A stretch of DNA of 64,000 nucleotides from Pseudomonadota bacterium (GTDB lineage Bacteria; Pseudomonadota; Alphaproteobacteria; Rhizobiales; Methylopilaceae), in the NCBI GenBank assembly GCA_023388965.1, contig JAEWFF010000014.1:85641-149640 (forward strand), in the 5' to 3' direction. Position 1 is the first letter of the stretch. Each line of letters begins with the position of its first letter. The notes below the pieces were generated by a model. It worked only from the letters and a program-made list of their open reading frames with translations, did no database searches and was not told the DNA's origin. Below are positions 1 to 8,524 of this stretch, in pieces. The translations under genes were made by a program, and so were the position numbers.

Positions 1-1
1 G

Positions 2-1165
2 CTGGCGAAATACGACGAGGTCATGGAGATCATTCTCCCGACGCTCGGACCGGAGCGCCGCGCGACCTATTCGCCGTTCCTGCCCGTCTGCCCGCGTACG
101 GGCATTGTTCTTCAGGTGCCGATGGTCGATCGCGATGTCGCGGCCGGAACCGTCACCTATGTCGACCCGGACACGAACGAGCGTGTAACGACAAAGGTGA
201 CGGGCGGCGCGGTCAAGTGCCAGTGGAAGGCGGACTGGGCGCTGCGCTGGGTCGCGCTCGACGTCGATTACGAAATGGCCGGCAAGGATCTTATCGACTC
301 CGTTACCCTGTCGTCCAAGATCGCGCGCGTGCTCGGCTCCGAGCCGCCGGAAGGCTTCAATTACGAGCTTTTCCTCGACGAGAAGGGCGGCAAGATTTCG
401 AAGTCGAAGGGCAACGGCCTGACGATCGAGGAATGGCTGTCCTATGCCTCGCCGGAAAGCCTGTCGCAGTTCATGTTCCAGTCGCCGCGCTCGGCCAAGA
501 AACTACACTTCGACGTCATTCCGCGCAATTTCGACGATTATCTGACCTATCTCGACCGCTTCCCGCAGCAGGAATTGAAAGACAGGCTGCAAAATCCGGT
601 CTGGCACATTCATTCCGGCAATCCGCCGCCGGTCGAGCGCATCGGTTCCGAAAACGTGCAATTGTCGTTCTCGATGCTGCTCAACATCGCATCCGTGTCG
701 AATGCCGAAACGGAAGACCAGATGTGGGGCTTCATCCGTCAATACGCGCCCGACGTCGGCCGCGCGACGCATCCGCGCCTCGGCGCGCTGGTCGGCTATG
801 CGGTGCGCTATTACCACGACTTCGTGAAGCCGAAGAAGGTGTTCGAGGCGCCGGACGAGACCGCGCGCGGCGCGCTTCAGGCGCTCGATGCCATGCTGGC
901 CGCGCTGCCGGAAGGCGCGCCGTCCGATGTCATCCAGGCCGCGGTCTACGATGTCGGGCGTACATATTATCCGGACACGTCCGGCAAGGCGAAATCGCCG
1001 GACGGGCGGCCCGGCGTCTCGCAGGCCTGGTTCGGCACGCTCTACAAGACCCTGATCGGTCAGGAACGCGGACCGCGCTTCGGCTCCTTCGTCGCCGTCT
1101 ACGGCGTGGAAGGCACACGGGCGCTGATCGCCAAGGCGCTGCGCAACGAACTCGCGGCGGCGTAA
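2..1165 (+). CDS. lysS: Lysine--tRNA ligase, class I (5' end missing)
   Basis: The reading frame is open from the first bases of the window, so the N-terminal part (roughly 150 residues, with the HIGH-type signature) lies outside; 387 codons remain. The protein matches class I (archaeal/alphaproteobacterial) LysRS rather than the common class II enzyme. The ATP-binding KMSKS-type loop reads KISKSKGN at about residue 132 of the visible part, preceded by GFNYELFLDEKGG, and the C-terminal half is the all-alpha anticodon-binding cage typical of the class. It charges tRNA-Lys in the cytoplasm. Class I LysRS is the usual form in Rhizobiales, which agrees with the other taxonomic signs. The stop at 1163-1165 is followed by a palindromic repeat. 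Confidence 0.95.
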   Translation: MAKYDEVMEIILPTLGPERRATYSPFLPVCPRTGIVLQVPMVDRDVAAGTVTYVDPDTNERVTTKVTGGAVKCQWKADWALRWVALDVDYEMAGKDLIDSVTLSSKIARVLGSEPPEGFNYELFLDEKGGKISKSKGNGLTIEEWLSYASPESLSQFMFQSPRSAKKLHFDVIPRNFDDYLTYLDRFPQQELKDRLQNPVWHIHSGNPPPVERIGSENVQLSFSMLLNIASVSNAETEDQMWGFIRQYAPDVGRATHPRLGALVGYAVRYYHDFVKPKKVFEAPDETARGALQALDAMLAALPEGAPSDVIQAAVYDVGRTYYPDTSGKAKSPDGRPGVSQAWFGTLYKTLIGQERGPRFGSFVAVYGVEGTRALIAKALRNELAAA

Positions 1166-1168
1166 GTT

Positions 1169-1270
1169 CCCCTCCCCTCCTCCGCGAAGCGGGGTGGGGG
1201 CAATCCTCACGCCGCATGAACCCCACCCCGGTGCGCTTCGCGCACTCGCCCTCCCCTTTCAGGGGGAGGG
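1169..1270. repeat. Palindromic intergenic element, family A (variant)
   Basis: The stretch between lysS and ytoQ is almost wholly inverted-repeat DNA. It has a left hairpin (CCGC-GAA-GCGG), the inverted pair GGGGTGGGG/CCCCACCCC, a right inner hairpin TGCGC-TTC-GCGCA and a terminal CCCTCCCC/GGGGGAGGG stem. The plan is the same as in the copies near 36.96, 44.48, 56.15 and 59.60 kb, but with different stem sequences. It ends 16 bases before the ytoQ start codon. Confidence 0.7.
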
Positions 1271-1286
1271 ATAAAAGGAGCCTCTC

Positions 1287-1748
1287 ATGCCCGTATTGAC
1301 CGTCTATCTCTCCGGCGAAATTCACACCGACTGGCGCGAGCAGATCGAAACCGGCGTCAGGGAAGCCGGGCTCGACATCGTCTTCACCGCGCCGGTGACG
1401 ATCCATGAGAACAGCGACGATTGCGGCGTGGCCATCCTCGGCGAGGAGGAGAAATCCTTCTGGAAGGACCGCAAGGGCGCGCAGATGAACGCCATCCGCA
1501 CGCGCACTCTGATCGAGAAGGCGGACGTGGTCGTCGTGCGTTTCGGCGACAAATACAAGCAGTGGAATGCGGCCTTCGATGCCGGTTTCGCCTACGGCAT
1601 CGGCAAGCCGATCATCGTCATGCATGCGCCCGATCTGACGCATCCCCTGAAGGAAGTGGATGCGGCCGCGCTCGCGGTTGCGGAAACGCCGGAGCAGATC
1701 GTCAATACGCTGCGTTATGTGCTGACCGGCGCGCTGCCGGGGCGGTGA
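1287..1748 (+). CDS. YtoQ family protein
   Basis: A 153-residue cytoplasmic protein of the YtoQ family, which has a nucleoside 2-deoxyribosyltransferase-like Rossmann fold. The N-terminus MPVLTVYLSGEIHTDWR is the family hallmark (strand then SGEIH). Further along are EEEKSFWKDRKGAQMN and the DVVVVRFGDKYKQWNAAFDAG stretch that forms the putative nucleotide pocket. Family members are widespread, but their substrate is not established. AGGAG lies upstream of the ATG. It follows lysS after a repeat element and seems to be a separate unit. The family call is firm, the function unknown. Confidence 0.85.
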   Translation: MPVLTVYLSGEIHTDWREQIETGVREAGLDIVFTAPVTIHENSDDCGVAILGEEEKSFWKDRKGAQMNAIRTRTLIEKADVVVVRFGDKYKQWNAAFDAGFAYGIGKPIIVMHAPDLTHPLKEVDAAALAVAETPEQIVNTLRYVLTGALPGR

Positions 1749-1766
1749 TCGCGGAGAGCGTGCGGA

Positions 1767-1958
1767 TCAGGGCAGGGTGAGGATTGCGAGGATCAGAAGA
1801 GCACCTGCAACCGCAAGTTCCTTCCACTCGTAGATGCCGATGCCGAACGCTTTGGGGCTGTAATAATAATCGTCGTCATCCTGGGCGATGGCGAACGCCA
1901 CCTTTGCCGCAAGAACAGCGGCAAGGATCGCGAGCCCCGTGGGCACCAGTAGACGCAT
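1767..1958 (-). CDS. Small membrane protein, unknown
   Basis: A 63-residue protein with two predicted membrane segments (about residues 5-24 and 47-61). They are separated by a loop carrying a run of four Asp and three Tyr (DDDDYYYS). GGAG lies just upstream of the ATG, with short spacing. It converges on ytoQ, whose stop is 18 bases away. I recognise no family. The hydrophobic pattern and codon use look real, but the short length leaves doubt. Confidence 0.55.
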   Translation of the reverse strand: MRLLVPTGLAILAAVLAAKVAFAIAQDDDDYYYSPKAFGIGIYEWKELAVAGALLILAILTLP

Positions 1959-2241
1959 AACTCCGGCAGACTACTTTAACGGGAAAACCGCGTCAATCGA
2001 CCTCTATCCGAAAGTCTTACTTCTAGGCGTTGTATAAATTTCGGCTAAAAGCGAGTTGTTTCAGGAAGTTAGTCGTTTTAGGAGCAATGTAATTGCAACT
2101 ATTCGTGCGCTTCATGTCGTCAAGGCGGGCGTGAACTTCCGCTTCTGAGACGGCTTCGAAAGACCGGAATGAAAAACCCCGCTTCGGCGGGGTTTTTATT
2201 TGTACCTACGGTTCTTGCGGCTCTCGCGTGAACGGGAGAGG
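1959..2241. other. Gene-free, AT-richer stretch; possible small RNA
   Basis: These 283 bases carry no convincing protein gene. The composition is clearly more AT-rich than the surroundings (for example TTGTATAAATTTCGGC near 2028-2043), and a perfect 11-bp intrinsic terminator closes it at 2172-2197. It could hold the promoters of the small membrane protein (minus strand) and a plus-strand small RNA of about 100-150 nt ending at the terminator. The terminator could instead serve only the S24-domain gene that ends at 2242 on the minus strand. Confidence 0.35.
2172..2197. terminator. Bidirectional intrinsic terminator
   Basis: A perfect 11-bp stem (AAAAACCCCGC / GCGGGGTTTTT) with a TTCG tetraloop gives a T-run on both strands. 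It sits 45 bases past the stop of the minus-strand S24 regulator gene and closes the gene-free stretch on the plus strand. Confidence 0.85.
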
Positions 2242-2871
2242 CTACTGGCTCGACCACAGGATGCGCGCGATCCAGGCCACGTCCGCCATCGGGATGGTGC
2301 GGTCCTTGTGCGCGGGGTTGAACGAGCGCAGTTCGATCTGCTTTTCGGTCTTGCGGATCAGTTCCTTTGCCAGCACCTCGCCGTCCGTTGTCTTGACGAC
2401 GACGCGGTCGCCCTTGCGCGGCTTGGCCGAGGGCGAGACGACGATGATATCGCCCTTGCGATAGAGCGGCAGCATGGAATCGCCGGCGATCTCCAGCGCA
2501 TAGGCGTGATCGTCATCGATGTCGGGCAGGCTTACTTCGTCCCAGCCGCCGCCGACCGGAAATCCGGCATCGGTGAAGAAGCCGCCGCGTCCCGCCTGCG
2601 CAAGGCCGATCAGCGGCACGGTGCGGTTTCCGCCAACTCCGCGCCCGCCGACGACATCGAGAAAGCTTTCGAGCGAGGCGCCGGTCGCGTGCAGGATCTT
2701 TGCAACCGATTCCGTCGAAGGCCAGCGCGGCCGCCCGTCGGCGGCGATGCGTTTCGAGCGGTTGAACGTGGTGGGATCGAGACCGGCTTTCTTTGCAAGG
2801 CCGGAAGCGGACATTCCGTGCACTTCCGCGAGCTGGTCGATCGCGTTCCAGATTCGGTTATGGGTGAGCAT
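2242..2871 (-). CDS. XRE-type transcriptional regulator with S24 (LexA-like) peptidase domain
   Basis: A 209-residue, LexA/CI-like protein. Residues 1-70 form a helix-turn-helix domain (GMSASGLAKKAGLDPTTFNR), and residues 85-205 form the S24 signal-peptidase-like domain. The catalytic Ser lies in the AGDSMLP motif near residue 131, and the catalytic Lys in GEVLAKELIR near residue 168. This domain pair is known in repressors that self-cleave or bind RecA, and in stand-alone housekeeping copies widespread in Rhizobiales. No phage genes are adjacent, so it looks like the chromosomal version. It is transcribed towards the terminator at 2172-2197. Confidence 0.85.
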   Translation of the reverse strand: MLTHNRIWNAIDQLAEVHGMSASGLAKKAGLDPTTFNRSKRIAADGRPRWPSTESVAKILHATGASLESFLDVVGGRGVGGNRTVPLIGLAQAGRGGFFTDAGFPVGGGWDEVSLPDIDDDHAYALEIAGDSMLPLYRKGDIIVVSPSAKPRKGDRVVVKTTDGEVLAKELIRKTEKQIELRSFNPAHKDRTIPMADVAWIARILWSSQ

Positions 2872-2992
2872 CGGGCCGCCGTCTTTGGATGAGAAATCAC
2901 GTAGGAATTAGTACCTCAGAGAGGTTTTGTCCAGCCTCAAATGACGCCTTCGCTTGATTGGGCGCATCATGCTCTCTAATGCTCGCGTGCCG

Positions 2993-3337
2993 ATGTCCCC
3001 GCCGCAGATCATCTATAAAATCGTTCCCGTTGCGCTCTGGCAGGAAGCGCAGGCCGCGGGCGTGTTTCGCGGCGCGCCCGTCGATCTTGCCGACGGTTTC
3101 ATTCATTTCTCGACGGCGCAGCAGGTTGCCGAAACCGCGGCCAAACACTTTGCCGGGCAGAGCGATCTTCTGCTCGTCGCGGTGAATGCGGACGCGCTCG
3201 GCGCGCTGAAATGGGTGCCCTCGCGCGGCGGCGCGCTGTTCCCGCATCTTTATGCCGGCATGCCGCTCGACGCGGTTCTGTGGTCGAAGCCGCTGCCGTG
3301 GGACGGCACGCGCCATGTTTTTCCGGAGCTGTCATGA
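2993..3337 (+). CDS. DUF952 domain-containing protein
   Basis: 114 residues from the ATG at 2993. Longer starts at 2954 or 2969 are possible, but family members begin just before IYKIVP, as here. Family motifs seen are the N-terminal IIYKIVPVALWQEA, the central DGFIHFSTAQQVAETA and a C-terminal FPHLYAG. The domain is related in fold to tRNA 2'-phosphotransferase/ADP-ribosyltransferase-like proteins; its function is unknown. The stop overlaps the pyrD start (ATGA), so the two genes are probably translationally coupled. Confidence 0.8.
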   Translation: MSPPQIIYKIVPVALWQEAQAAGVFRGAPVDLADGFIHFSTAQQVAETAAKHFAGQSDLLLVAVNADALGALKWVPSRGGALFPHLYAGMPLDAVLWSKPLPWDGTRHVFPELS

Positions 3338-4416
3338 TCGGTCTGGCCTGGCCCCTGATGCGCACGGTGCTGCACGGTATGGACCCGGAGCGCGCGCACG
3401 ATTTCACGCTGACGGCGCTCGACAGCGTGCCGCTGCCCGATCCGGCGCCCGACGATGCGCGCCTCGCGGTCGAGGTTCTCGGCATGCGCTTTCCGAATCC
3501 GGTCGGTCTTGCCGCCGGTTTTGACAAGGACGCCCGCGTTCCGGACAAGATGCTGAAGCTCGGTTTCGGCTTCGTCGAATGCGGCTCGATCACGCCGCTG
3601 CCGCAGCCGGGCAATGCGAAGCCGCGCGTCTTCCGTCTTCCCGAAGCGCATGGCGTCATCAATCGCCTCGGCTTCAACAATGGCGGCCATGCCGCCGCCT
3701 TGGCGCGCATGAAAGCGCGTGCCGGCCGAGGCGGGATTGTCGGGATCAATATCGGCGCCAACAAGGACGCGGCCGACCGCGCGGCGGATTACGCGGCGGG
3801 TGTGCGTGCATTCGCGCTGTACGCAACCTATCTCACAGTCAATATCTCGTCGCCCAACACGCCGGGCCTGCGCGATCTGCAGGCGAGCTCGGCGCTCGAC
3901 GATCTATTGCAGCGCGTGGTCGAGGCGCGGGCCGCAAGCGGCGCCAAACCGCCGATCCTGCTCAAGATCGCGCCCGATCTTGCGCTCGAAGATCTCGACG
4001 ATGTCGTGGCGGTTGCGCTCGCGCGCGGCATTGACGGTCTCATCGTCTCCAATACGACGCTCGCGCGCCCCGCCGATGTGCGCGATGTGGCGGCGAAGGA
4101 ACAGGGCGGCCTGTCGGGCGCGCCTTTGTTCCGCCGCGCGACCTGGATGCTGGCCGAGACCGCGCTGCGCGTCGAAGGCAAGCTGCCGCTGATCGGTGTC
4201 GGCGGCATTCATTCCGCAGAGACGGCGCTTGCGAAAATACGTGCCGGCGCCAGCCTCATCCAGGTCTATACAGGCCTGACATTCGAGGGGCCGGGCCTTG
4301 TGACCGACATCAAGCAGGGCATCCTGCATGTACTGACGCGCGAGCGGCTGGAAAATTTCAACCCACTTGTCGGGCAAGATAGCGAAGCGGTAGCGAAGGC
4401 CGGAGCGGGCGGGTGA
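3334..4416 (+). CDS. pyrD: Dihydroorotate dehydrogenase (quinone), class 2
   Basis: 360 residues. It oxidises dihydroorotate to orotate in pyrimidine synthesis, passing electrons through FMN to membrane quinone. The class 2 marks are visible: an N-terminal amphipathic segment (IGLAWPLMRTVLHGMDPERAH), the FMN-loop GLAAGFDKDA, ECGSITP and NRLGFNNGG, the catalytic Ser in NISSPNTPGLR near residue 180, and a C-terminal IGVGGIHSAETA phosphate-binding segment. The start overlaps the DUF952 stop, a pairing common in Rhizobiales. Confidence 0.96.
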   Translation: MIGLAWPLMRTVLHGMDPERAHDFTLTALDSVPLPDPAPDDARLAVEVLGMRFPNPVGLAAGFDKDARVPDKMLKLGFGFVECGSITPLPQPGNAKPRVFRLPEAHGVINRLGFNNGGHAAALARMKARAGRGGIVGINIGANKDAADRAADYAAGVRAFALYATYLTVNISSPNTPGLRDLQASSALDDLLQRVVEARAASGAKPPILLKIAPDLALEDLDDVVAVALARGIDGLIVSNTTLARPADVRDVAAKEQGGLSGAPLFRRATWMLAETALRVEGKLPLIGVGGIHSAETALAKIRAGASLIQVYTGLTFEGPGLVTDIKQGILHVLTRERLENFNPLVGQDSEAVAKAGAGG

Positions 4417-4552
4417 TATTCCACGCGGCTCTCGCGGAATTTGTTTTGCTTTTACTGGATATCGTGAATTTTCTGAAGCAATCTTCTATATAACAGTATA
4501 GTTTCGATCCGTACATTTTCCATTACGCCCCTGTGAATCTCCGGAGTCGGCG

Positions 4553-5866
4553 ATGGCGGTGCGACGTTTTGTGCGTACAGCCTATGCTTGGCTGTCCGGC
4601 GGTGCCGAAGATGTAACGGACAGCGAAATACTGCTTCCGACAGGCAAACTGCCGCCTCCCGTCTGTTTCATATTCGACGGGTCCGCATCGGGGCACGAAC
4701 TGCTCGTGACGTTGCTGAAGCAGCACAACATCAACGCGCAGATATTCTCCGATCTGAAATATATGAACCGGGCCTACGGCAAGGCCCGCCCCCAGCTCGT
4801 CATCCTCGGCTCTTCGCTCGAGCGCCAGCAGCTCGAATCCGTCATTCGACTTTTGTCGGAGAAGGACTATTCGGGCAGCATCCAGCCCATCGTTACCGCC
4901 GCAAACCGCGATGCGGTCAATGCGGCGCTGAAGAAGGTTCGCGGCGTGCGCGTTCTGCCGATGATTGCCGAGCCGGTGAAGGCGTCGGCGATCGACATGG
5001 TGGTCAAGAGCGAGGGCCTCGCGCGCACGAGCGAGGGGCGGCCGAAGATCGATCTCGATGTCGCCCTGAAGAACGGGTGGATCGAGTACTGGTATCAGCC
5101 CCGGATCGATCTCGACACGCGTCTGCTGTCCGGCGTCGAATGCCTTGCGCGGCTGCGCCATCCCGTTCACGGCATTCTGAAGCGCGATTGCTTTCTCGAA
5201 GGCGCAAGCGACAGCGCGCGGTTCATTCTTGCTTCCAATGCGGTGCGTACGCTCATCGCGGACTGGAAACTGTTTCGCGAGTTCGGCCACAACGTCTTCA
5301 TCAACACGCATATGCCGGCGCTGATCTGGCGCAATGCCCGGATATTCGATGTGCTGAAGCGCATACGGCCGGGACATGGCGATTGGCCCGGCATCGGCTT
5401 CGATATGGATGTGATCCCGGATGTGGATGCGATCGCGCTGGAAAAGATCGCCCATCTTCTGGTCGACGTGCACAAGGTACGGATCGCGATCAACGAGTTC
5501 GACAACGGGGTTGCGTCCCAGATGATGGTGCGCACGTTCAGGCCCGCCGCGCTGAAACTGCCGCGTGAAATCGCGCATGGCTGTTCGGACGATCCGGCAC
5601 GGCAGAAGACCTGCCGCGAACTCATCGCCTTCGCGCATGACAGGCAGATGCGCGCGGTGGCGGTCGGCGTCACCTACAAGGACGATCTCGAATTTCTGGT
5701 TGGCGCCGGGTGCGACGCAGCGCAGGGACAGGTGTTCTCGCGGGCCCTGCCGCGCGATCAGTGCATGATGCTGTTACAGCGTCATTCGCGCGTCAATTCC
5801 GGGCCCCGACCTTCAAAAGCCTCAGGATCAGCCAGATCGGGAACACGACCACCGCGCCGAGCATGA
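4553..5866 (+). CDS. Degenerate EAL-domain protein with N-terminal receiver-like domain
   Basis: 437 residues. Residues 30-150 have a receiver-like alpha/beta pattern (VCFIFDG, PQLVILGSSLE). Residues 165-420 align with the EAL phosphodiesterase fold. Most metal-binding positions are changed: the EAL motif is ECLAR, the usual E-T-E region reads GFDMDVIPD, the DDFG region reads NEFDNG, and the late Glu loop reads AVGVT. The Asn of FINTHMP, a Lys (LKLP) and the QG motif remain. It is therefore probably a c-di-GMP sensor or adaptor rather than an active hydrolase. The last 25 codons overlap the convergent DUF6460 gene by 74 bases. A 136-bp AT-rich leader precedes it. Confidence 0.8.
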   Translation: MAVRRFVRTAYAWLSGGAEDVTDSEILLPTGKLPPPVCFIFDGSASGHELLVTLLKQHNINAQIFSDLKYMNRAYGKARPQLVILGSSLERQQLESVIRLLSEKDYSGSIQPIVTAANRDAVNAALKKVRGVRVLPMIAEPVKASAIDMVVKSEGLARTSEGRPKIDLDVALKNGWIEYWYQPRIDLDTRLLSGVECLARLRHPVHGILKRDCFLEGASDSARFILASNAVRTLIADWKLFREFGHNVFINTHMPALIWRNARIFDVLKRIRPGHGDWPGIGFDMDVIPDVDAIALEKIAHLLVDVHKVRIAINEFDNGVASQMMVRTFRPAALKLPREIAHGCSDDPARQKTCRELIAFAHDRQMRAVAVGVTYKDDLEFLVGAGCDAAQGQVFSRALPRDQCMMLLQRHSRVNSGPRPSKASGSARSGTRPPRRA

Positions 5867-6122
5867 ACCAGCGCAGCAGCGTTTCCAGCGCGCCCCAGAT
5901 ATTGTCGAAGAAGTCGTAGAACAGGTCCTGCACCGCGCGCAGGATCGCGAACGCATCGAGCCCGAAGACTGCGAGGATGACGCCGATCACCACCGACAGC
6001 ATTGCCAGCTTCGCCAGCACCCAGAGCGGCGAGCCGCCGAAGAAACGGGTCAGCGGATCGGTGCGGGGAGCTGCGGGTTCGTGGTCGATGGTCTTCGACG
6101 GATCGGGGGGAATGTCGCTCAT
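5793..6122 (-). CDS. DUF6460 family small membrane protein
   Basis: 109 residues. A cytoplasmic N-terminus of about 25 residues leads into FFGGSPLWVLAKLAML, a signature seen in DUF6460 proteins of Rhizobiales. Two membrane segments follow (about residues 35-55 and 85-103), with an Arg/Lys-rich end. No function is known. The 3' end overlaps the convergent EAL-protein gene by 74 bases, and the gene lies 54 bases downstream of the Sel1-repeat gene on the same strand, so the two may be co-transcribed. Confidence 0.75.
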   Translation of the reverse strand: MSDIPPDPSKTIDHEPAAPRTDPLTRFFGGSPLWVLAKLAMLSVVIGVILAVFGLDAFAILRAVQDLFYDFFDNIWGALETLLRWFMLGAVVVFPIWLILRLLKVGARN

Positions 6123-6176
6123 GGCCGTTTCCTAGCACAGACTGCGGGCCGGCCTCCAGCGCTCAGGGGCCGGCGT

Positions 6177-8297
6177 TCAGGCGGCCGGCGTGTCCCATCC
6201 CTGCGCCGGCGGCGTGACCTCGTTGGCCTCGACCGGTGCCGCTTTCGGCTGCCAGGTATCGGCCGCAACTTCCATGGCCTGAAGGTTTGCCGGGTCGAGC
6301 TTGGCGCCGATCTGGTCGCGCTTGGAGGCCGCGTCCTTGTCGCCCTGTTTGGCGGCGAGCGCGAACCAGCGCCAGGATTCCGCGAGGTCCTGCGGCACGG
6401 ACAGGCCGCGCGCATACAGGATGCCGAGATTGTACTGGCTGTCGCGGACGCCGTGCTCGGCCGCCTTGCGGAACCAGACGGAGGCGACGGCGACATCGGG
6501 CTGGCCGAAGCCGCCTTCGGCATACAGCACGCCGAGATTGTGCATGGCCTGCACATTGCCGGCGGTGGCCGCCTGCTCGTACAGACCGCGCGCGGTCTGT
6601 ACATCCTTCGGTACGCCGTTGCCCTTTTCGAGCAGATGGGCGAGGCGGTATTGCGCCGGCGCCAGACCCTGATCGGCGGCGCGTTCCAGCCATTCCGACG
6701 CCTTGTCCATGTCGCGGGCAACGCCGCGTCCCTCGGCAAAGCGGATTGCGACTTCGTATTGCGCATTGGCATCGCCCGCCACGGCGCGCGTGCGCAGGCG
6801 CGGTCCGCCGATTTCGACCGGCAGGGGGGCAGGCGCGGCATGCTGCGCGCGCGGGATCGATCCGGTGATGGTGGGATCGAGCAGCGAGGAGGTGGCGACC
6901 GGCGCATGCGAGGTCGCGGTTTGCGCCGGTGTCGCGGAGGCCGTGCGCGGTTCGGCGACGGCCGGCGTCGGTGCAGCGGGAACCGGGGCTGGACTGGCCT
7001 CGATCTGCGCATCCGGACCGGCTGCGAGCTGAGTGTCCGCGAACATGCCGTCGAGGAAGCGGCTCGATCCGGCGTAAATACCGACGAGAAGCGCGGCGGC
7101 GGCCGCACCGGCAAGGAGTGTTCGTTTCATGGAGCGCACCGCCGCATTGCGCGATGTCTGCGGGCGCTTGCGCGCGGCCGGTTCCGGCGTCTGGTTGGAG
7201 CGCCGTGCGGCTGCGATGTACTGGCGCCGTTCGGCGCCTGACGTCTGCGTGGCGTGAGATTCCGGGCGCGCCGTGCGCTCGTCCTGCGCACGCTCTTCCA
7301 GAGCGCGCTGCGCCGCAGCGCGCGCGCGGGCGGAAGGACTTTCCGCCGGCTGGACGGCGATGGGCGCGGGCGTCGCCCGGTCGGGCAGACGGGCCGCGAC
7401 GTGTTCCAGCGACTGGCGCACCGTGTCGAGCATGTCGCGCGTGCGCCGCTCGGATTCGCCCGCATCTGAGCGCAAATTGGCGACCTCGCGTGCGATCGTG
7501 TCGATACGCACATTGGTCTGGCTTTCCATCGCCTGAAGCTGCGGCTGAACGAGGTTCAGCACCGCGCTTTCGGCAGCCTGTGCCGGCAGCGGCGATTCCG
7601 TGATCAGCCGCGTCACCTCGGCGAGCGAAACCTCCAGCGAGTCGAAGGTGCGCGCAGCGCGCTGTTCGAACTGCTCGGCAAGCTTCTGGAAAGCGCGCTC
7701 GAGCGTTTCGTTGATGTCGGATACCGGGCGTGCAGGCTCGTCCAGCCTGTGCTGACGCATTTCGCCGATGTCCGATGCCGGGCGAACGGGCTCGTCCAGC
7801 TTGCGCTGGCGCTCGACGATCTCGGCGACGGCCGAGCGCAGCGGGCCGGGGTTTTCACTGGGGCGGAACGTGCCGGCGTTTTCATCGGATTGCGATTGCT
7901 GGCGGGAGAACGGACCGGGGAAACGGCCCATGACCTCGCGCAGCGATCCGCCATCCTCCGTCTTACGCACGGTTTCCATACGCTCTGCCTCGATACGCTC
8001 ACGCCGGGCGGCAAGCCGCCCCTGAATGATGCCGTTCAGGCTCCCGGCGTCCGGCTGCGTGTTCGCGGGTGCGGGCGGGGCCATGGCGACGGCCTGAAGT
8101 CTGGGTTCCTGAAGTCTTGGCTCCTGAAGTCTGGGCTGGGGCGGAGGGGCGGGCGGCTCGACCCGAGGCGCCGGCTCAAGCGGGGCGGCCTGCGCGTGCA
8201 GCCAGTCGGAGATCTCCAGCATTTTGCGTCTGATCTCGGCTTCCTCGAAGCCCATGTCCCGACCCGGCTGCTCATTGCGGGCTGCGTTCGCTGCCAT
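6177..8297 (-). CDS. Membrane-anchored Sel1-repeat (TPR-like) protein
   Basis: 706 residues. The start was set at 8297 because GGAGAG lies six bases upstream; in-frame ATG codons at 8303 and 8357 exist. The order is: Pro/Gln-rich cytoplasmic N-terminus; helical, coiled-coil-prone region to about residue 330; one membrane helix near residues 390-410 (LLAGAAAAALLVGIYAGS); a Pro/Ala-rich linker; and about five Sel1 repeats from residue 500 (for example YEVAIRFAEGRGVARD, LAHLLEKGNGVPKD, LGVLYAEGGFG). This layout resembles PodJ-like polarity factors and other Rhizobiales Sel1 proteins that organise the cell pole or envelope. A peptidoglycan-binding domain is not seen. The function is inferred only from architecture. 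Confidence 0.8.
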   Translation of the reverse strand: MAANAARNEQPGRDMGFEEAEIRRKMLEISDWLHAQAAPLEPAPRVEPPAPPPQPRLQEPRLQEPRLQAVAMAPPAPANTQPDAGSLNGIIQGRLAARRERIEAERMETVRKTEDGGSLREVMGRFPGPFSRQQSQSDENAGTFRPSENPGPLRSAVAEIVERQRKLDEPVRPASDIGEMRQHRLDEPARPVSDINETLERAFQKLAEQFEQRAARTFDSLEVSLAEVTRLITESPLPAQAAESAVLNLVQPQLQAMESQTNVRIDTIAREVANLRSDAGESERRTRDMLDTVRQSLEHVAARLPDRATPAPIAVQPAESPSARARAAAQRALEERAQDERTARPESHATQTSGAERRQYIAAARRSNQTPEPAARKRPQTSRNAAVRSMKRTLLAGAAAAALLVGIYAGSSRFLDGMFADTQLAAGPDAQIEASPAPVPAAPTPAVAEPRTASATPAQTATSHAPVATSSLLDPTITGSIPRAQHAAPAPLPVEIGGPRLRTRAVAGDANAQYEVAIRFAEGRGVARDMDKASEWLERAADQGLAPAQYRLAHLLEKGNGVPKDVQTARGLYEQAATAGNVQAMHNLGVLYAEGGFGQPDVAVASVWFRKAAEHGVRDSQYNLGILYARGLSVPQDLAESWRWFALAAKQGDKDAASKRDQIGAKLDPANLQAMEVAADTWQPKAAPVEANEVTPPAQGWDTPAA
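8093..8137. repeat. Three tandem 15-bp units inside the Sel1-repeat gene
   Basis: The unit CCTGAAGTCTGGGTT is present three times in a row with one or two changes per copy. On the coding strand it gives three in-frame repeats of about five residues (the sequence EPRLQ), in the Pro/Gln-rich N-terminal part. It keeps frame, so copy-number change would lengthen or shorten the linker without breaking the gene. Confidence 0.85.
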
Positions 8298-8524
8298 CAC
8301 CATCTCTCCGCGGACCGCGCCGGCGGCCCCGGTTACCGCCGCGCATCGGCGCGCCACGGAACTCCCGTTCCCCGTTTTCCGCCCAACGTGGTAAAAATTA
8401 GGTTAAGGGGATGGTTATGAATCAACCGTAGATTGCGGTGGATCGCTGCCACCCTGCCGCGATCTTGGCGTGTTTTGGACGTATCGCGTGAAGAACGCGC
8501 CCTTCCGGCACAGGAGAATCTCCA

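Noticed and set aside
1169..1270. A CRISPR-like array made from the intergenic repeats
   Set aside because: The elements are dispersed single palindromes with variable inner stems, not regularly spaced direct repeats with spacers, and no cas gene is present.
2242..2871. The XRE/S24 gene as a prophage repressor
   Set aside because: No integrase, structural or replication genes are adjacent; flanking genes are housekeeping.
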